Origin: Cavia porcellus
Taxonomy: Eukaryota; Chordata; Mammalia; Rodentia; Caviidae
DNA: 64,000 nucleotides
NCBI RefSeq assembly: GCF_034190915.1
Contig: NW_026947698.1
Coordinates: 62,001-126,000 of the forward strand
Direction of reading: 5' to 3'
The position numbers and the translations under genes were made by a program. This document shows positions 27,687 to 42,271 of the stretch, piece after piece (the stretch's first letter is position 1; every line of letters starts with the position of its first letter). The notes beneath the pieces are model-generated. The model had not been told where the DNA came from. It searched no databases and saw only the letters and a program-made list of their open reading frames with translations.

Positions 27687-30600
27687 CCCCGTGATGTTTT
27701 TCTCACTCCTACTAGTGAATCTAATGTAACACACACACATACAATGCGCACCACCCCGTGATGTTTTTCTCACTGCTACTAGTGAATGTAATGTAACACA
27801 CCCATACAATGCGCACCACCCCGTGATGTTTTTCTCACTCCTACTAGTGAATGTAATGTAACACACACCCATACAATGCGCACCACCCCGTGATGTTTTT
27901 CTCACTCCTATTAGTGGATGTAATGTAACACACACCCATACAATGCGCACCACCCCGTGATGTTTTTCTCACTGCTACAAGTGAATGTAATGTAACACAC
28001 ACCCATTCAATGCGCACCACCCCGTGATGTTTTTCTCACTGCTACTAGTGAATGTAATGTAACACACCCAAACAATGCGCACCACCCCGTGGTGTTTTTC
28101 TCACTCCTACTAGTGAATGTAATGTAACACACACCCATACAATGCGCACCACCCCGTGATGTTTTTCTCACTCCTACTAGTGAATGTAATGTAACACACA
28201 CCCATACAATGCGCACCACCCCGTGATGTTTTTCTCACTCCTACTAGTGAATGTAATGTAACACACACCCATACAATGCGCACCACCCCGTGATGTTTTT
28301 CTCACTCCTACTAGTGAATCTAATGTAACACACACACATACAATGCGCACCACCCCGTGATGTTTTTCTCACTGCTACTAGTGAATGTAATGTAACACAC
28401 CCATACAATGCGCACCACCCCGTGATGTGTTTCTCACTCCTACTAGTGAATGTAATGTAACAAACACCCATACAATGCGCACCACCCCGTGATGTTTTTC
28501 TCACTCCTACTAGTGAATGTAATGTAACACACACGCATACAATGCGCACCACCCCGTGATGTTTTTCTCACTCCTACTAGTGAATGTAATGTAACACACA
28601 CCCATACAATGCGCACAACCCCCTGATGTTTTTCTCACTCCTACTAGTGAATGTAATGTAACACACACCCATACAATGCGCACCACCCCGTGGTGTTTTT
28701 CTCACTCCTACTAGTGAATGTAATGTAACACACACCCATACAATGCGCACCACCCCGTGGTGTTTTTCTCACTCGTACTAGTGAATCTAATGTAACACAG
28801 ACCCATACAATGCGCACCACCACGTGATGTTTTTCTCACTCCTACTAGTGAATGTAATGTAACACACACCCATACAATGCGCACCACCCCGTGATGTTTT
28901 TCTCACTCCTACTAGTGAATCTAATGTAACACACACCCATACAATGCGCACCACCCCGTGATGTTTTTCTCACTCCTACTAGTGAATGTAATGTAACACA
29001 CACCCATACAATGCGCACCACCCCGTGATGTTTTTCTCACTCCTACTAGTGAATCTAATGTAACACACACACATACAATGCACACCACCCCGTGATGTTT
29101 TTCTCACTGCTACTAGTGAATGTAATGTAACACACCCATACAATGCGCACCACCCCGTGATGTTTTTCTCACTCCTACTAGTGAATGTAATGTAACACAC
29201 ACCCATACAATGCGCACCACCCCGTGATGTTTTTCTCACTCCTACTAATGGATGTAATGTAACACACACCCATACAATGCGCACCACCCTGTGATGTTTT
29301 TCTCACTGCTACAAGTGAATGTAATGTAACACACACCCATTCAATGCGCACCACCCCGTGATGTTTTTCTCACTGCTACTAGTGAATGTAATGTAACACA
29401 CCCATACAATGCGCACCACCCCGTGATGTTTTTCTCACTCCGACTAGTGAATGTAATGTAACACACACCCATACAATGCGCACCATCCCGTGATGTTTTT
29501 CTCAATCCTACTAGTGAATGTAATGTAACACACACCCATACAATGCGCACCACCCCGTGATGTTTTTCTCACTCCTACTAGTGAATGTAATGTAACACAC
29601 ACCCATACAATGCGCACCACCCCGTGATGTTTTTCTCACTCCTACTAGTGAATCTAATGTAACACACACCCATACAATGCGCACCACCCCGTGATGTTTT
29701 TCTCACTGCTACTAGTGAATGTAATGTAACACACCCATACAATGCGCACCAAACCGTGATGTTTTTCTCACTCCTACTAGTGAATCTAATGTAACACACA
29801 CGCATACAATGCGCACCACCCCGTGATGTTTTTCTCACTCCTACTAGTGAATGTAATGTAACACACACCCATACAATGCGCACCACCCCCTGATGTTTTT
29901 CTCATTCCTACTAGTGAATGTAATGTAACACACACCCATACCATGCGCACGACCCCGTGATGATTTTCTCACTCCTACTAGTGAATCTAATGTAACAAAC
30001 ACCCATACCATGCGCACCACCCCGTGATGTTTTTCTCACTCCTACTAGTGAATGTAATGTAACACACACCCATACAATGCGCACAACCCCGTGATGTTTT
30101 TCTCACTCCTACTAGTGAATGTAATGTAACACACACCCATACAATGCGCACCACCCCGTGGTGTTTTTCTCACTCCTACTAGTGAATGTAATGTAACACA
30201 CACCCATACAATGCGCACCACCCCGTGATGTTTTTCTCACTCCTATTAGTGGATGTAATGTAACACACACCCATACAATGCGCACCACCCCGTGATGTTT
30301 TTCTCACTGCTACAAGTGAATGTAATGTAACACACACCCATTCAATGCGCACCACCCCGTGATGTTTTTCTCACTGCTACTAGTGAATGTAATGTAACAC
30401 ACCCATACAATGCGCACCACCCCGTGGTGTTTTTCTCACTCCTACTAGTGAATGTAATGTAACACACACCCATACAATGCGCACCACCCCGTGATGTTTT
30501 TCTCACTCCTACTAGTGAATGTAATGTAACACACACCCATACAATGCGCACCACCCCGTGATGTTTTTCTCACTCCTACTAGTGAATGTAATGTAACACA

Positions 30601-32687
30601 CACCCATACAATGCGCACCACCCCGTGATGTTTTTCTCACTCCTACTAGTGAATCTAATGTAACACACACACATACAATGCGCACCACCCCGTGATGTTT
30701 TTCTCACTGCTACTAGTGAATGTAATGTAACACACCCATACAATGCGCACCACCCCGTGATGTTTTTCTCACTCCTACTAGTGAATGTAATGTAACACAC
30801 ACCCATACAATGCGCACCACCCCGTGATGTTTTTCTCACTCCTACTAATGGATGTAATGTAACACACACCCATACAATGCGCACCACCCTGTGATGTTTT
30901 TCTCACTGCTACAAGTGAATGTAATGTAACACACACCCATTCAATGCGCACCACCCCGTGATGTTTTTCTCACTGCTACTAGTGAATGTAATGTAACACA
31001 CCCATACAATGCGCACCACCCCGTGATGTTTTTCTCACTCCGACTAGTGAATGTAATGTAACACACACCCATACAATGCGCACCATCCCGTGATGTTTTT
31101 CTCAATCCTACTAGTGAATGTAATGTAACACACACCCATACAATGCGCACCACCCCGTGATGTTTTTCTCACTCCTACTAGTGAATGTAATGTAACACAC
31201 ACCCATAGAATGCGCACCACCCCGTGATGTTTTTCTCACTCCTACTAGTGAATCTAATGTAACACACACCCATACAATGCGCACCACCCCGTGATGTTTT
31301 TCTCACTGCTACTAGTGAATGTAATGTAACACACCCATACAATGCGCACCACACCGTGATGTTTTTCTCACTCCTACTAGTGAATCTAATGTAACACACA
31401 CGCATACAATGCGCACCACCCCGTGATGTTTTTCTCACTCCTACTAGTGAATGTAATGTAACACACACCCATACAATGCGCACCACCCCCTGATGTTTTT
31501 CTCATTCCTACTAGTGAATGTAATGTAACACACACCCATACCATGCGCACGACCCCGTGATGATTTTCTCACTCCTACTAGTGAATCTAATGTAACAAAC
31601 ACCCATACCATGCGCACCACCCCGTGATGTTTTTCTCACTCCTACTAGTGAATGTAATGTAACACACACCCATACAATGCGCACAACCCCGTGATGTTTT
31701 TCTCACTCCTACTAGTGAATGTAATGTAACACACACCCATACAATGCGCACCACCCCGTGGTGTTTTTCTCACTCCTACTAGTGAATGTAATGTAACACA
31801 CACCCATACAATGCGCACCACCCCGTGGTGTTTTTCTCACTCGTACTAGTGAATCTAATGTAACACAGACCCATACAATGCGCACCACCACGTGATGTTT
31901 TTCTCACTCCTACTAGTGAATGTAATGTAACACACACCCATACAATGCGCACCACCATGTGATGTTTTTCTCACTCCTACTAGTGAATCTAATGTAACAC
32001 AATCCATACAATGCGCACCACCCCGTGATGTTTTTCTCACTCCTACTAGTGAATGAAATGTAACACACACCCATACAATGCGCACCACCCCGTGATGTTT
32101 TTCTCACTCCTACTAGTGAATCTAATGTAACACACACACATACAATGCGCACCACCCCGTGATGTTTTTCTCACTGCTACTAGTGAATGTAATGTAACAC
32201 ACCCATACAATGCGCACCACCCCGTGATGTTTTTCTCACTCCTACTAGTGAATGTAATGTAACACACACCCATACAATGCGCACCACCCCGTGATGTTTT
32301 TCTCACTCCTATTAGTGGATGTAATGTAACACACACCCATACAATGCGCACCACCCCGTGATGTTTTTCTCACTGCTACAAGTGAATGTAATGTAACACA
32401 CACCCATTCAATGCGCACCACCCCGTGATGTTTTTCTCACTGCTACTAGTGAATGTAATGTAACACACCCATACAATGCGCACCACCCCGTGGTGTTTTT
32501 CTCACTCCTACTAGTGAATGTAATGTAACACACACCCATACAATGCGCACCACCCCGTGATGTTTTTCTCACTCCTACTAGTGAATGTAATGTAACACAC
32601 ACCCATACAATGCGCACCACCCCGTGATGTTTTTCTCACTCCTACTAGTGAATGTAATGTAACACACACCCATACAATGCGCACCAT
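27687..32687 (+). repeat. 5-kb block, copy 2 of the displaced pair
   Basis: Marker order is identical to 20,620-25,620. The match ends near 32,687, where this copy reads CACCATCCCG before CTCAATCC and the first copy reads CACCACCCCG. That is also the start of the second 3,201-bp unit, so two duplication events share a breakpoint region. Confidence 0.85.
29485..32685 (+). repeat. 3,201-bp tandem block, copy 1
   Basis: The block runs from the CACCATCCCG/CTCAATCC unit near 29,485 through beta end, partial gamma, beta and gamma, back to an identical unit near 32,686. Matching markers are spaced 3,201 bases apart (for example CCATTCAATG near 30,339 and 33,540). It overlaps the second 5-kb copy, showing that the 3,201-bp event came after, or used part of, that copy. 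Confidence 0.85.
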
Positions 32688-35600
32688 CCCGTGATGTTTT
32701 TCTCAATCCTACTAGTGAATGTAATGTAACACACACCCATACAATGCGCACCACCCCGTGATGTTTTTCTCACTCCTACTAGTGAATGTAATGTAACACA
32801 CACCCATACAATGCGCACCACCCCGTGATGTTTTTCTCACTCCTACTAGTGAATCTAATGTAACACACACCCATACAATGCGCACCACCCCGTGATGTTT
32901 TTCTCACTGCTACTAGTGAATGTAATGTAACACACCCATACAATGCGCACCAAACCGTGATGTTTTTCTCACTCCTACTAGTGAATCTAATGTAACACAC
33001 ACGCATACAATGCGCACCACCCCGTGATGTTTTTCTCACTCCTACTAGTGAATGTAATGTAACACACACCCATACAATGCGCACCACCCCCTGATGTTTT
33101 TCTCATTCCTACTAGTGAATGTAATGTAACACACACCCATACCATGCGCACGACCCCGTGATGATTTTCTCACTCCTACTAGTGAATCTAATGTAACAAA
33201 CACCCATACCATGCGCACCACCCCGTGATGTTTTTCTCACTCCTACTAGTGAATGTAATGTAACACACACCCATACAATGCGCACAACCCCGTGATGTTT
33301 TTCTCACTCCTACTAGTGAATGTAATGTAACACACACCCATACAATGCGCACCACCCCGTGGTGTTTTTCTCACTCCTACTAGTGAATGTAATGTAACAC
33401 ACACCCATACAATGCGCACCACCCCGTGATGTTTTTCTCACTCCTATTAGTGGATGTAATGTAACACACACCCATACAATGCGCACCACCCCGTGATGTT
33501 TTTCTCACTGCTACAAGTGAATGTAATGTAACACACACCCATTCAATGCGCACCACCCCGTGATGTTTTTCTCACTGCTACTAGTGAATGTAATGTAACA
33601 CACCCATACAATGCGCACCACCCCGTGGTGTTTTTCTCACTCCTACTAGTGAATGTAATGTAACACACACCCATACAATGCGCACCACCCCGTGATGTTT
33701 TTCTCACTCCTACTAGTGAATGTAATGTAACACACACCCATACAATGCGCACCACCCCGTGATGTTTTTCTCACTCCTACTAGTGAATGTAATGTAACAC
33801 ACACCCATACAATGCGCACCACCCCGTGATGTTTTTCTCACTCCTACTAGTGAATCTAATGTAACACACACACATAGAATGCGCACCACCCCGTGATGTT
33901 TTTCTCACTGCTACTAGTGAATGTAATGTAACACACCCATACAATGCGCACCACCCCGTGATGTTTTTCTCACTCCTACTAGTGAATGTAATGTAACACA
34001 CACCCATACAATGCGCACCACCCCGTGATGTTTTTCTCACTCCTACTAATGGATGTAATGTAACACACACCCATACAATGCGCACCACCCTGTGATGTTT
34101 TTCTCACTGCTACAAGTGAATGTAATGTAACACACACCCATTCAATGCGCACCACCCCGTGATGTTTTTCTCACTGCTACTAGTGAATGTAATGTAACAC
34201 ACCCATACAATGCGCACCACCCCGTGATGTTTTTCTCACTCCGACTAGTGAATGTAATGTAACACACACCCATACAATGCGCACCATCCCGTGATGTTTT
34301 TCTCAATCCTACTAGTGAATGTAATGTAACACACACCCATACAATGCGCACCACCCCGTGATGTTTTTCTCACTCCTACTAGTGAATGTAATGTAACACA
34401 CACCCATAGAATGCGCACCACCCCGTGATGTTTTTATCACTCCTACTAGTGAATCTAATGTAACACACACCCATACAATGCGCACCACCCCGTGATGTTT
34501 TTCTCACTGCTACTAGTGAATGTAATGTAACACACCCATACAATGCGCACCACACCGTGGATGTTTTTCTCACTCCTACTAGTGAATCTAATGTAACACA
34601 CACGCATACAATGCGCACCACCCCGTGATGTTTTTCTCACTCCTACTAGTGAATGTAATGTAACACACACCCATACAATGCGCACCACCCCCTGATGTTT
34701 TTCTCATTCCTACTAGTGAATGTAATGTAACACACACCCATACCATGCGCACGACCCCGTGATGATTTTCTCACTCCTACTAGTGAATCTAATGTAACAA
34801 ACACCCATACCATGCGCACCACCCCGTGATGTTTTTTCTCACTCCTACTAGTGAATGTAATGTAACACACACCCATACAATGCGCACAACCCCGTGATGT
34901 TTTTCTCACTCCTACTAGTGAATGTAATGTAACACACACCCATACAATGCGCACCACCCCGTGGTGTTTTTCTCACTCCTACTAGTGAATGTAATGTAAC
35001 ACACACCCATACAATGCGCACCACCCCGTGGTGTTTTTCTCACTCGTACTAGTGAATCTATGTAACACAGACCCATACAATGCGCACCACCACGTGATGT
35101 TTTTCTCACTCCTACTAGTGAATGTAATGTAACACACACCCATACAATGCGCACCACCATGTGATGTTTTTCTCACTCCTACTAGTGAATCTAATGTAAC
35201 ACAATCCATACAATGCGCACCACCCCGTGATGTTTTTCTCACTCCTACTAGTGAATGAAATGTAACACACACCCATACAATGCGCACCACCCCGTGATGT
35301 TTTTCTCACTCCTACTAGTGAATCTAATGTAACACACACACATACAATGCGCACCACCCCGTGATGTTTTTCTCACTGCTACTAGTGAATGTAATGTAAC
35401 ACACCCATACAATGCGCACCACCCCGTGATGTTTTTCTCACTCCTACTAGTGAATGTAATGTAACACACACCCATACAATGCGCACCACCCCGTGATGTT
35501 TTTCTCACTCCTATTAGTGGATGTAATGTAACACACACCCATACAATGCGCACCACCCCGTGATGTTTTTCTCACTGCTACAAGTGAATGTAATGTAACA

Positions 35601-35886
35601 CACACCCATTCAATGCGCACCACCCCGTGATGTTTTTCTCACTGCTACTAGTGAATGTAATGTAACACACCCATACAATGCGCACCACCCCGTGTGTTTT
35701 TCTCACTCCTACTAGTGAATGTAATGTAACACACACCCATACAATGCGCACCACCCCGTGATGTTTTTCTCACTCCTACTAGTGAATGTAATGTAACACA
35801 CACCCATACAATGCGCACCACCCCGTGATGTTTTTCTCACTCCTACTAGGAATGTAATGTAACACACACCCATACAATGCGCACCA
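32686..35886 (+). repeat. 3,201-bp tandem block, copy 2
   Basis: This is the adjacent duplicate. Its first half is clean, with few substitutions (for example 34,436 A against C at 31,235, and CATAGAATG near 33,875). From 34,559 it carries single-base indels that copy 1 lacks: an extra G at 34,559-34,560, six T at 34,832-34,837, a lost A near 35,060, a lost G near 35,692 and a lost TG near 35,849. Confidence 0.82.
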
Positions 35887-35890
35887 CCCC

Positions 35891-38800
35891 GTGATGTTTT
35901 TCTCAATCCTACTAGTGAATCTAATGTAACACACACCCATACAATGCGCACCACCCCGTGATGTTTTTCTCACTGCTACTAGTGAATGTAATGTAACACA
36001 CCCATACAATGCGCACCACCCCGTGATGTTTTTCTCACTCCTACTAGTGAATCTAACGTAACACACACCCATACATTGCGCACCACCCCGTGATGTTTTT
36101 CTCACTCCTGCTGGTGAATGTAATGTAACACACACCCATACAATGCGCACCACCCCGTGATGTTTTTCTCACTGCTACAAGTGAATGTAATGTAACACAC
36201 ACCCATTCAATGCGCACCACCCCGTGATGTTTTTCTCACTGCTACTAGTGAATGTAATGTAACACACCCATACAATGCGCACCACCCCGTGATGTTTTTC
36301 TCACTCCGACTAGTGAATGTAATGTAACACACACCCATACAATGCGCACCACCCCGTGATGTTTTTCTCACTCCTACTAGTGAATGTAATGTAACACACA
36401 CCCATACAATGCGCACCACCCCGTGATGTTTTTCTCACTCCTACTAGTGAATGTAATGTAACACACACCCATACAATGCGCAACACCACGTGACGTTTTT
36501 CTCACTCCTACTAGTGAATCTAATGTAACACACACCCATACAATGCGCACCACCCCGTGATGTTTTTCTCACTGCTACTAGTGAATGTAATGTAACACAC
36601 CCATACAATGCGCACCACCCCGTGATGTTTTTCTCACTCCTACTAGTGAATCTAATGTAACACACACGCATACAATGCGCACCACCCGGTGATGTTTTTC
36701 TCACTCCTACTAGTGAATGTAATGTAACACACACCCATACAATGCGCACCACCCCCTGATGTTTTTCTCACTCCTACTAGTGAATGTAATGTAACACACA
36801 CCCATACCATGCGCACGACCCCGTGATGATTTTCTCACTCCTACTAGTGAATCTAATGTAACAAACACCCATACCATGCGCACCACCCCGTGATGTTTTT
36901 CTGACTCCTACTAGTGAATGTAATGTAACACACACCCATACAATGCGCACAACCCCGTGATGTTTTTCTCACTCCTACTAGTGAATGTAATGTAACACAC
37001 ACCCATACAATGCGCACACCCCCGTGGTGTTTTCTCACTCCTACTAGTGAATGTAATGTAACACACACCCATACAATGCGCACCACCCCGTGGTGTTTTT
37101 CTCACTCGTACTAGTGAATCTAATGTAACACAGACCCATACAATGCGCAGCACCACGTGATGTTTTTCTCACTCCTACTAGTGAATGTAATGTAACACAC
37201 ACCCATACAATGCGCACCACCCCGTGATGTTTTTCTCACTCCTACTAGTGAATCTAATGTAACACACACCCATACAATGCGCACCACCCCGTGATGTTTT
37301 TCTCACTCCTACTAGTGAATGAAATGTAACACACACCCATACAATGCGCACCACCCCGTGATGTTTTTCTCACTCCTACTAGTGAATCTAATGTAACACA
37401 CACACATACAATGCGCACCACCCGTGATGTTTTTCTCACTGCTACTAGTGAATGTAATGTAACACACCCATACAATGCGCACCACCCCGTGATGTTTTTC
37501 TCACTCCTACTAGTGAATGTAATGTAACACACACCCATACAATGCGCACCACCCCGTGATGTTTTTCTCACTCCTATTAGTGGATGTAATGTAACACACA
37601 CCCATACAATGCGCACCACCCCGTGATGTTTTTCTCACTGCTACAAGTGAATGTAATGTAACACACACCCATTCAATGCGCACCACCCCGTGATGTTTTT
37701 CTCACTGCTACTAGTGAATGTAATGTAACACACCCATACAATGCGCACCACCCCGTGGTGTTTTTCTCACTCCTACTAGTGAATGTAATGTAACACACCC
37801 ATACAATGCGCACCACCCCGTGATGTTTTTCTCACTCCTACTAGTGAATGTAATGTAACACACACCCATACAATGCGCACCACCCCGTGATGTTTTTCTC
37901 ACTCCTACTAGTGAATGTAATGTAACACACACCCATACAATGCGCACCACCCCGTGATGTTTTTCTCACTCCTACTAGTGAATCTAATGTAACACACACA
38001 CATACAATGCGCACCACCCCGTGATGTTTTTCTCACTGCTACTAGTGAATGTAATGTAACACACCCATACAATGCGCACCACCCCGTGATGTTTTTCTCA
38101 CTCCTACTAGTGAATGTAATGTAACACACACCCATACAATGCGCACCACCCCGTGATGTTTTTCTCACTCCTACTAATGGATGTAATGTAACACACACCC
38201 ATACAATGCGCACCACCCTGTGATGTTTTTCTCACTGCTACAAGTGAATGTAATGTAACACACACCCATTCAATGCGCACCACCCCGTGATGTTTTTCTC
38301 ACTGCTACTAGTGAATGTAATGTAACACACCCATACAATGCGCACCACCCCGTGATGTTTTTCTCACTCCGACTAGTGAATGTAATGTAACACACACCCA
38401 TACAATGCGCACCATCCCGTGATGTTTTTCTCAATCCTACTAGTGAATGTAATGTAACACACACCCATACAATGCGCACCACCCCGTGATGTTTTCTCAC
38501 TCCTACTAGTGAATGTAATGTAACACACACCATAGAATGCGCACCACCCCGTGATGTTTTTCTCACTCCTACTAGTGAATCTATATGTAACACACACCCA
38601 TACAATGCGCACCACCCCGTGATGTTTTTCTCACTGCTACTAGTGAATGTAATGTAACACACCCATACAATGCGCACCACACCGTGATGTTTTTCTCACT
38701 CCTACTAGTGAATCTAATGTAACACACACGCATACAATGCGCACCACCCCGTGATGTTTTTCTCACTCCTACTAGTGAATGTAATGTAACACACACCCAT

Positions 38801-40015
38801 ACAATGCGCACCACCCCTGATGTTTTTCTCATTCCTACTAGTGAATGTAATGTAACACACACCCATACCATGCGCACGACCCCGTGATGATTTTCTCACT
38901 CCTACTAGTGAATCTAATGTAACAAACACCCATACCATGCGCACCACCCCGTGATGTTTTTCTCACTCCTACTAGTGAATGTAATGTAACACACACCCAT
39001 ACAATGCGCACAACCCCGTGATGTTTTTCTCACTCCTACTAGTGAATGTAATGTAACACACACCCATACAATGCGCACCACCCCGTGGTGTTTTTCTCAC
39101 TCCTACTAGTGAATGTAATGTAACACACACCCATACAATGCGCACCACCCCATGGTGTTTTTCTCACTCGTACTAGTGAATCTAATGTAACACAGACCCA
39201 TACAATGCGCACCACCACGTGATGTTTTTCTCACTCCTACTAGTGAATGTAATGTAACACACACCCATACAATGCGCACCACCCTGTGATGTTTTTCTCA
39301 CTCCTACTAGTGAATCTAATGTAACACACACCCATACAATGCGCACCACCCCGTGATGTTTTTCTCACTCCTACTAGTGAATGAAATGTAACACACACCC
39401 ATACAATGCGCACCACCCCGTGATGTTTTTCTCACTCCTACTAGTGAATCTAATGTAACACACACACATACAATGCGCACCACCCCGTGATGTTTTTCTC
39501 ACTGCTACTAGTGAATGTAATGTAACACACCCATACAATGCGCACCACCCCGTGATGTTTTCTCACTCCTACTAGTGAATGTAATGTAACACACACCCAT
39601 ACAATGCGCACCACCCCGTGATGTTTTTCTCACTCCTATTAGTGGATGTAATGTAACACACACCCATACAATGCGCACCACCCGTGATGTTTTTCTCACT
39701 GCTACAAGTGAATGTAATGTAACACACACCCATTCAATGCGCACCACCCCGTGATGTTTTTCTCACTGCTACTAGTGAATGTAATGTAACACACCCATAC
39801 AATGCGCACCACCCCGTGGTGTTTTTCTCACTCCTACTAGTGAATGTAATGTAACACACACCCATACAATGCGCACCACCCCGTGATGTTTTTCTCACTC
39901 CTACTAGTGAATGTAATGTAACACACACCCATACAATGCGCACCACCCCGTGATGTTTTTCTCACTCCTACTAGTGAATGTAATGTAACACACACCCATA
40001 CAATGCGCACCACCC
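35891..40015 (+). repeat. About 4,125-bp tandem block, copy 1
   Basis: It starts with the CTCAATCC plus u20 C unit and runs through the beta-variant string, gamma, beta (37,908-38,900) and gamma again, until the same start unit reappears at 40,016. The first 2.3 kb also matches 25,624-27,900 at an offset of 10,267. It then switches from gamma-type CTATTAGTGGATG to beta-type CTACTAATGGATG near 38,175. Confidence 0.75.
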
Positions 40016-42076
40016 GTGATGTTTTTCTCAATCCTACTAGTGAATCTAATGTAACACACACCATACAATGCGCACCACCCCGTGATGTTTTTCTCACTGC
40101 TACTAGTGAATGTAATGTAACACACCCATACAATGCGCACCACCCCGTGATGTTTTTCTCATTCCTACTAGTGAATCTAACGTAACACACACCCATACAT
40201 TGCGCACCACCCCGTGATGTTTTTCTCACTCCTACTAGTGAATGTAATGTAACACACACCCATACAATGCGCACCACCCCGTGATGTTTTTCTCACTGCT
40301 ACAAGTGAATGTAATGTAACACACACCCATTCAATGCGCACCACCCCGTGATGTTTTTCTCACTGCTACTAGTGAATGTAATGTAACACACCCATACAAT
40401 GCGCACCACCCCGTGATGTTTTTCTCACTCCGACTAGTGAATGTAATGTAACACACACCCATACAATGCGCACCACCCCGTGATGTTTTTCTCACTCCTA
40501 CTAGTGAATGTAATGTAACACACACCCATACAATGCGCACCACCCCGTGATGTTTTTCTCACTCCTACTAGTGAATGTAATGTAACACACACCCATACAA
40601 TGCGCAACAACCACGTGACGTTTTTCTCACTCCTACTAGTGAATCTAATGTAACACACACCCATACAATGCGCACCACCCGTGATGTTTTTCTCACTGCT
40701 ACTAGTGAATGTAATGTAACACACCCATACAATGCGCACCACCCCGTGATGTTTTTCTCACTCCTACTAGTGATCTAATGTAACACACACGCATACAATG
40801 CGCACCACCCGTGATGTTTTTCTCACTCCTACTAGTGAATGTAATGTAACACACACCCATACAATGCGCACCACCCCCTGATGTTTTTCTCACTCCTACT
40901 AGTGAATGTAATGTAACACACACCCATACCATGCGCACGACCCCGTGATGATTTTCTCACTCCTACTAGTGAATCTAATGTAACAAACACCCATACCATG
41001 CGCACCACCCCGTGATGTTTTTCTCACTCCTACTAGTGAATGTAATGTAAACACACCCATACAATGCGCACAACCCCGTGATGTTTTTCTCACTCCTACT
41101 AGTGAATGTAATGTAACACACACCCATACAATGCCCACCACCCCGTGGTGTTTTTCTCACTCCTACTAGTGAATGTAATGTAACACACACCCATACAATG
41201 CGCACCACCCCGTGGTGTTTTTCTCACTCGTACTAGTGAATCTAATGTAACACAGACCCATACAATGCGCACCACCACGTGATGTTTTTCTCACTCCTAC
41301 TAGTGAATGTAATGTAACACACACCCATACAATGCGCACCACCCCGTGATGTTTTTCTCACTCCTACTAGTGAATCTAATGTAACACACACCCATACAAT
41401 GCGCACCACCCCGTGATGTTTTTCTCACTCCTACTAGTGAATGAAATGTAACACACACCCATACAATGCGCACCACCCCGTGATGTTTTTCTCACTCCTA
41501 CTAGTGAATCTAATGTAACACACACACATACAATGCGCACCACCCCGTGATGTTTTTCTCACTGCTACTAGTGAATGTAATGTAACACACCCATACAATG
41601 CGCACCACCCCGTGATGTTTTTCTCACTCCTACTAGTGAATGTAATGTAACACACACCCATACAATGCGCACCACCCCGTGATGTTTTTCTCACTCCTAC
41701 TAGTGGATGTAATGTAACACACACCCATACAATGCGCACCACACCGTGATGTTTTCTCACTGCTACAAGTGAATGTAATGTAAGACACACCCATTCAATG
41801 CGCACCACCCCGTGATGTTTTTCTCACTGCTACTAGTGAATGTAATGTAACACACCCATACAATGCGCACCACCCCGTGGTGTTTTCTCACTCCTACTAG
41901 TGAATGTAATGTAACACACACCCATACAATGCGCACCACCCCGTGATGTTTTTCTCACTCCTACTAGTGAATGTAATGTAACACACACCCATACAATGCG
42001 CACCACCCCGTGATGTTTTTCTCACTCCTACTAGTGAATGTAATGTAACACACACCCATACAATGCGCACCACCCC
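40016..42076 (+). repeat. About 4,125-bp tandem block, copy 2 (half length)
   Basis: This repeats the first half of 35,891-40,015 (CCATTCAATG near 36,204 and 40,328; CTCACTCGTAC near 37,105 and 41,225). It stops at 42,077, where the CTCAATCC plus u20 C start unit appears a third time. Either the copy is truncated or two different period lengths share this start unit. Confidence 0.75.
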
Positions 42077-42271
42077 GTGATGTTTTTCTCAATCCTACTA
42101 GTGAATCTAATGTAACACACACCCATACAATGCGAACCACCCCGTGATGTTTTTCTCACTGGCTACTAGTGAATGTAATGTAACACACCCATACAATGCG
42201 CACCACCCCGTGATGTTTTTCTCACTCCTACTAGTGAATCTAATGTAACACACACCCATACAATGCGCACC
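42077..42271 (+). repeat. Junction monomers between gamma-tail array and linker-delta copy
   Basis: These three monomers include GCGAACCACC (near 42,132), an extra G in CACTGGCTAC (near 42,161) and a 65-bp unit (near 42,184). They join the 40-42-kb block to the copy of 1,190 onward and fit neither fully. Confidence 0.6.

Larger units (their letters stand above)
34559..42162. other. Indel-rich interval (probable low-accuracy consensus)
   Basis: About 25 isolated 1-2-base indels fall here, mostly CCCC to CCC or TTTTT to TTTT. Positions include 34,559, 34,832, 35,060, 35,692, 35,849, 37,012-37,033, 37,421, 37,795, 38,492, 38,530, 38,582, 38,814, 39,558, 39,681, 40,013, 40,060, 40,608, 40,678, 40,772, 40,808, 41,050, 41,752, 41,883 and 42,161. 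The first 34.4 kb has essentially none beyond the inherited length classes. Substitution divergence is not raised to match. Together this suggests base-calling or polishing error; accelerated mutation is the alternative. Confidence 0.8.

Noticed and set aside
40003..40185. 60-codon plus-strand open frame
   Set aside because: It is pure satellite sequence that stays open only because of clustered single-base deletions near 40,013 and 40,060, in the interval with probable consensus errors.
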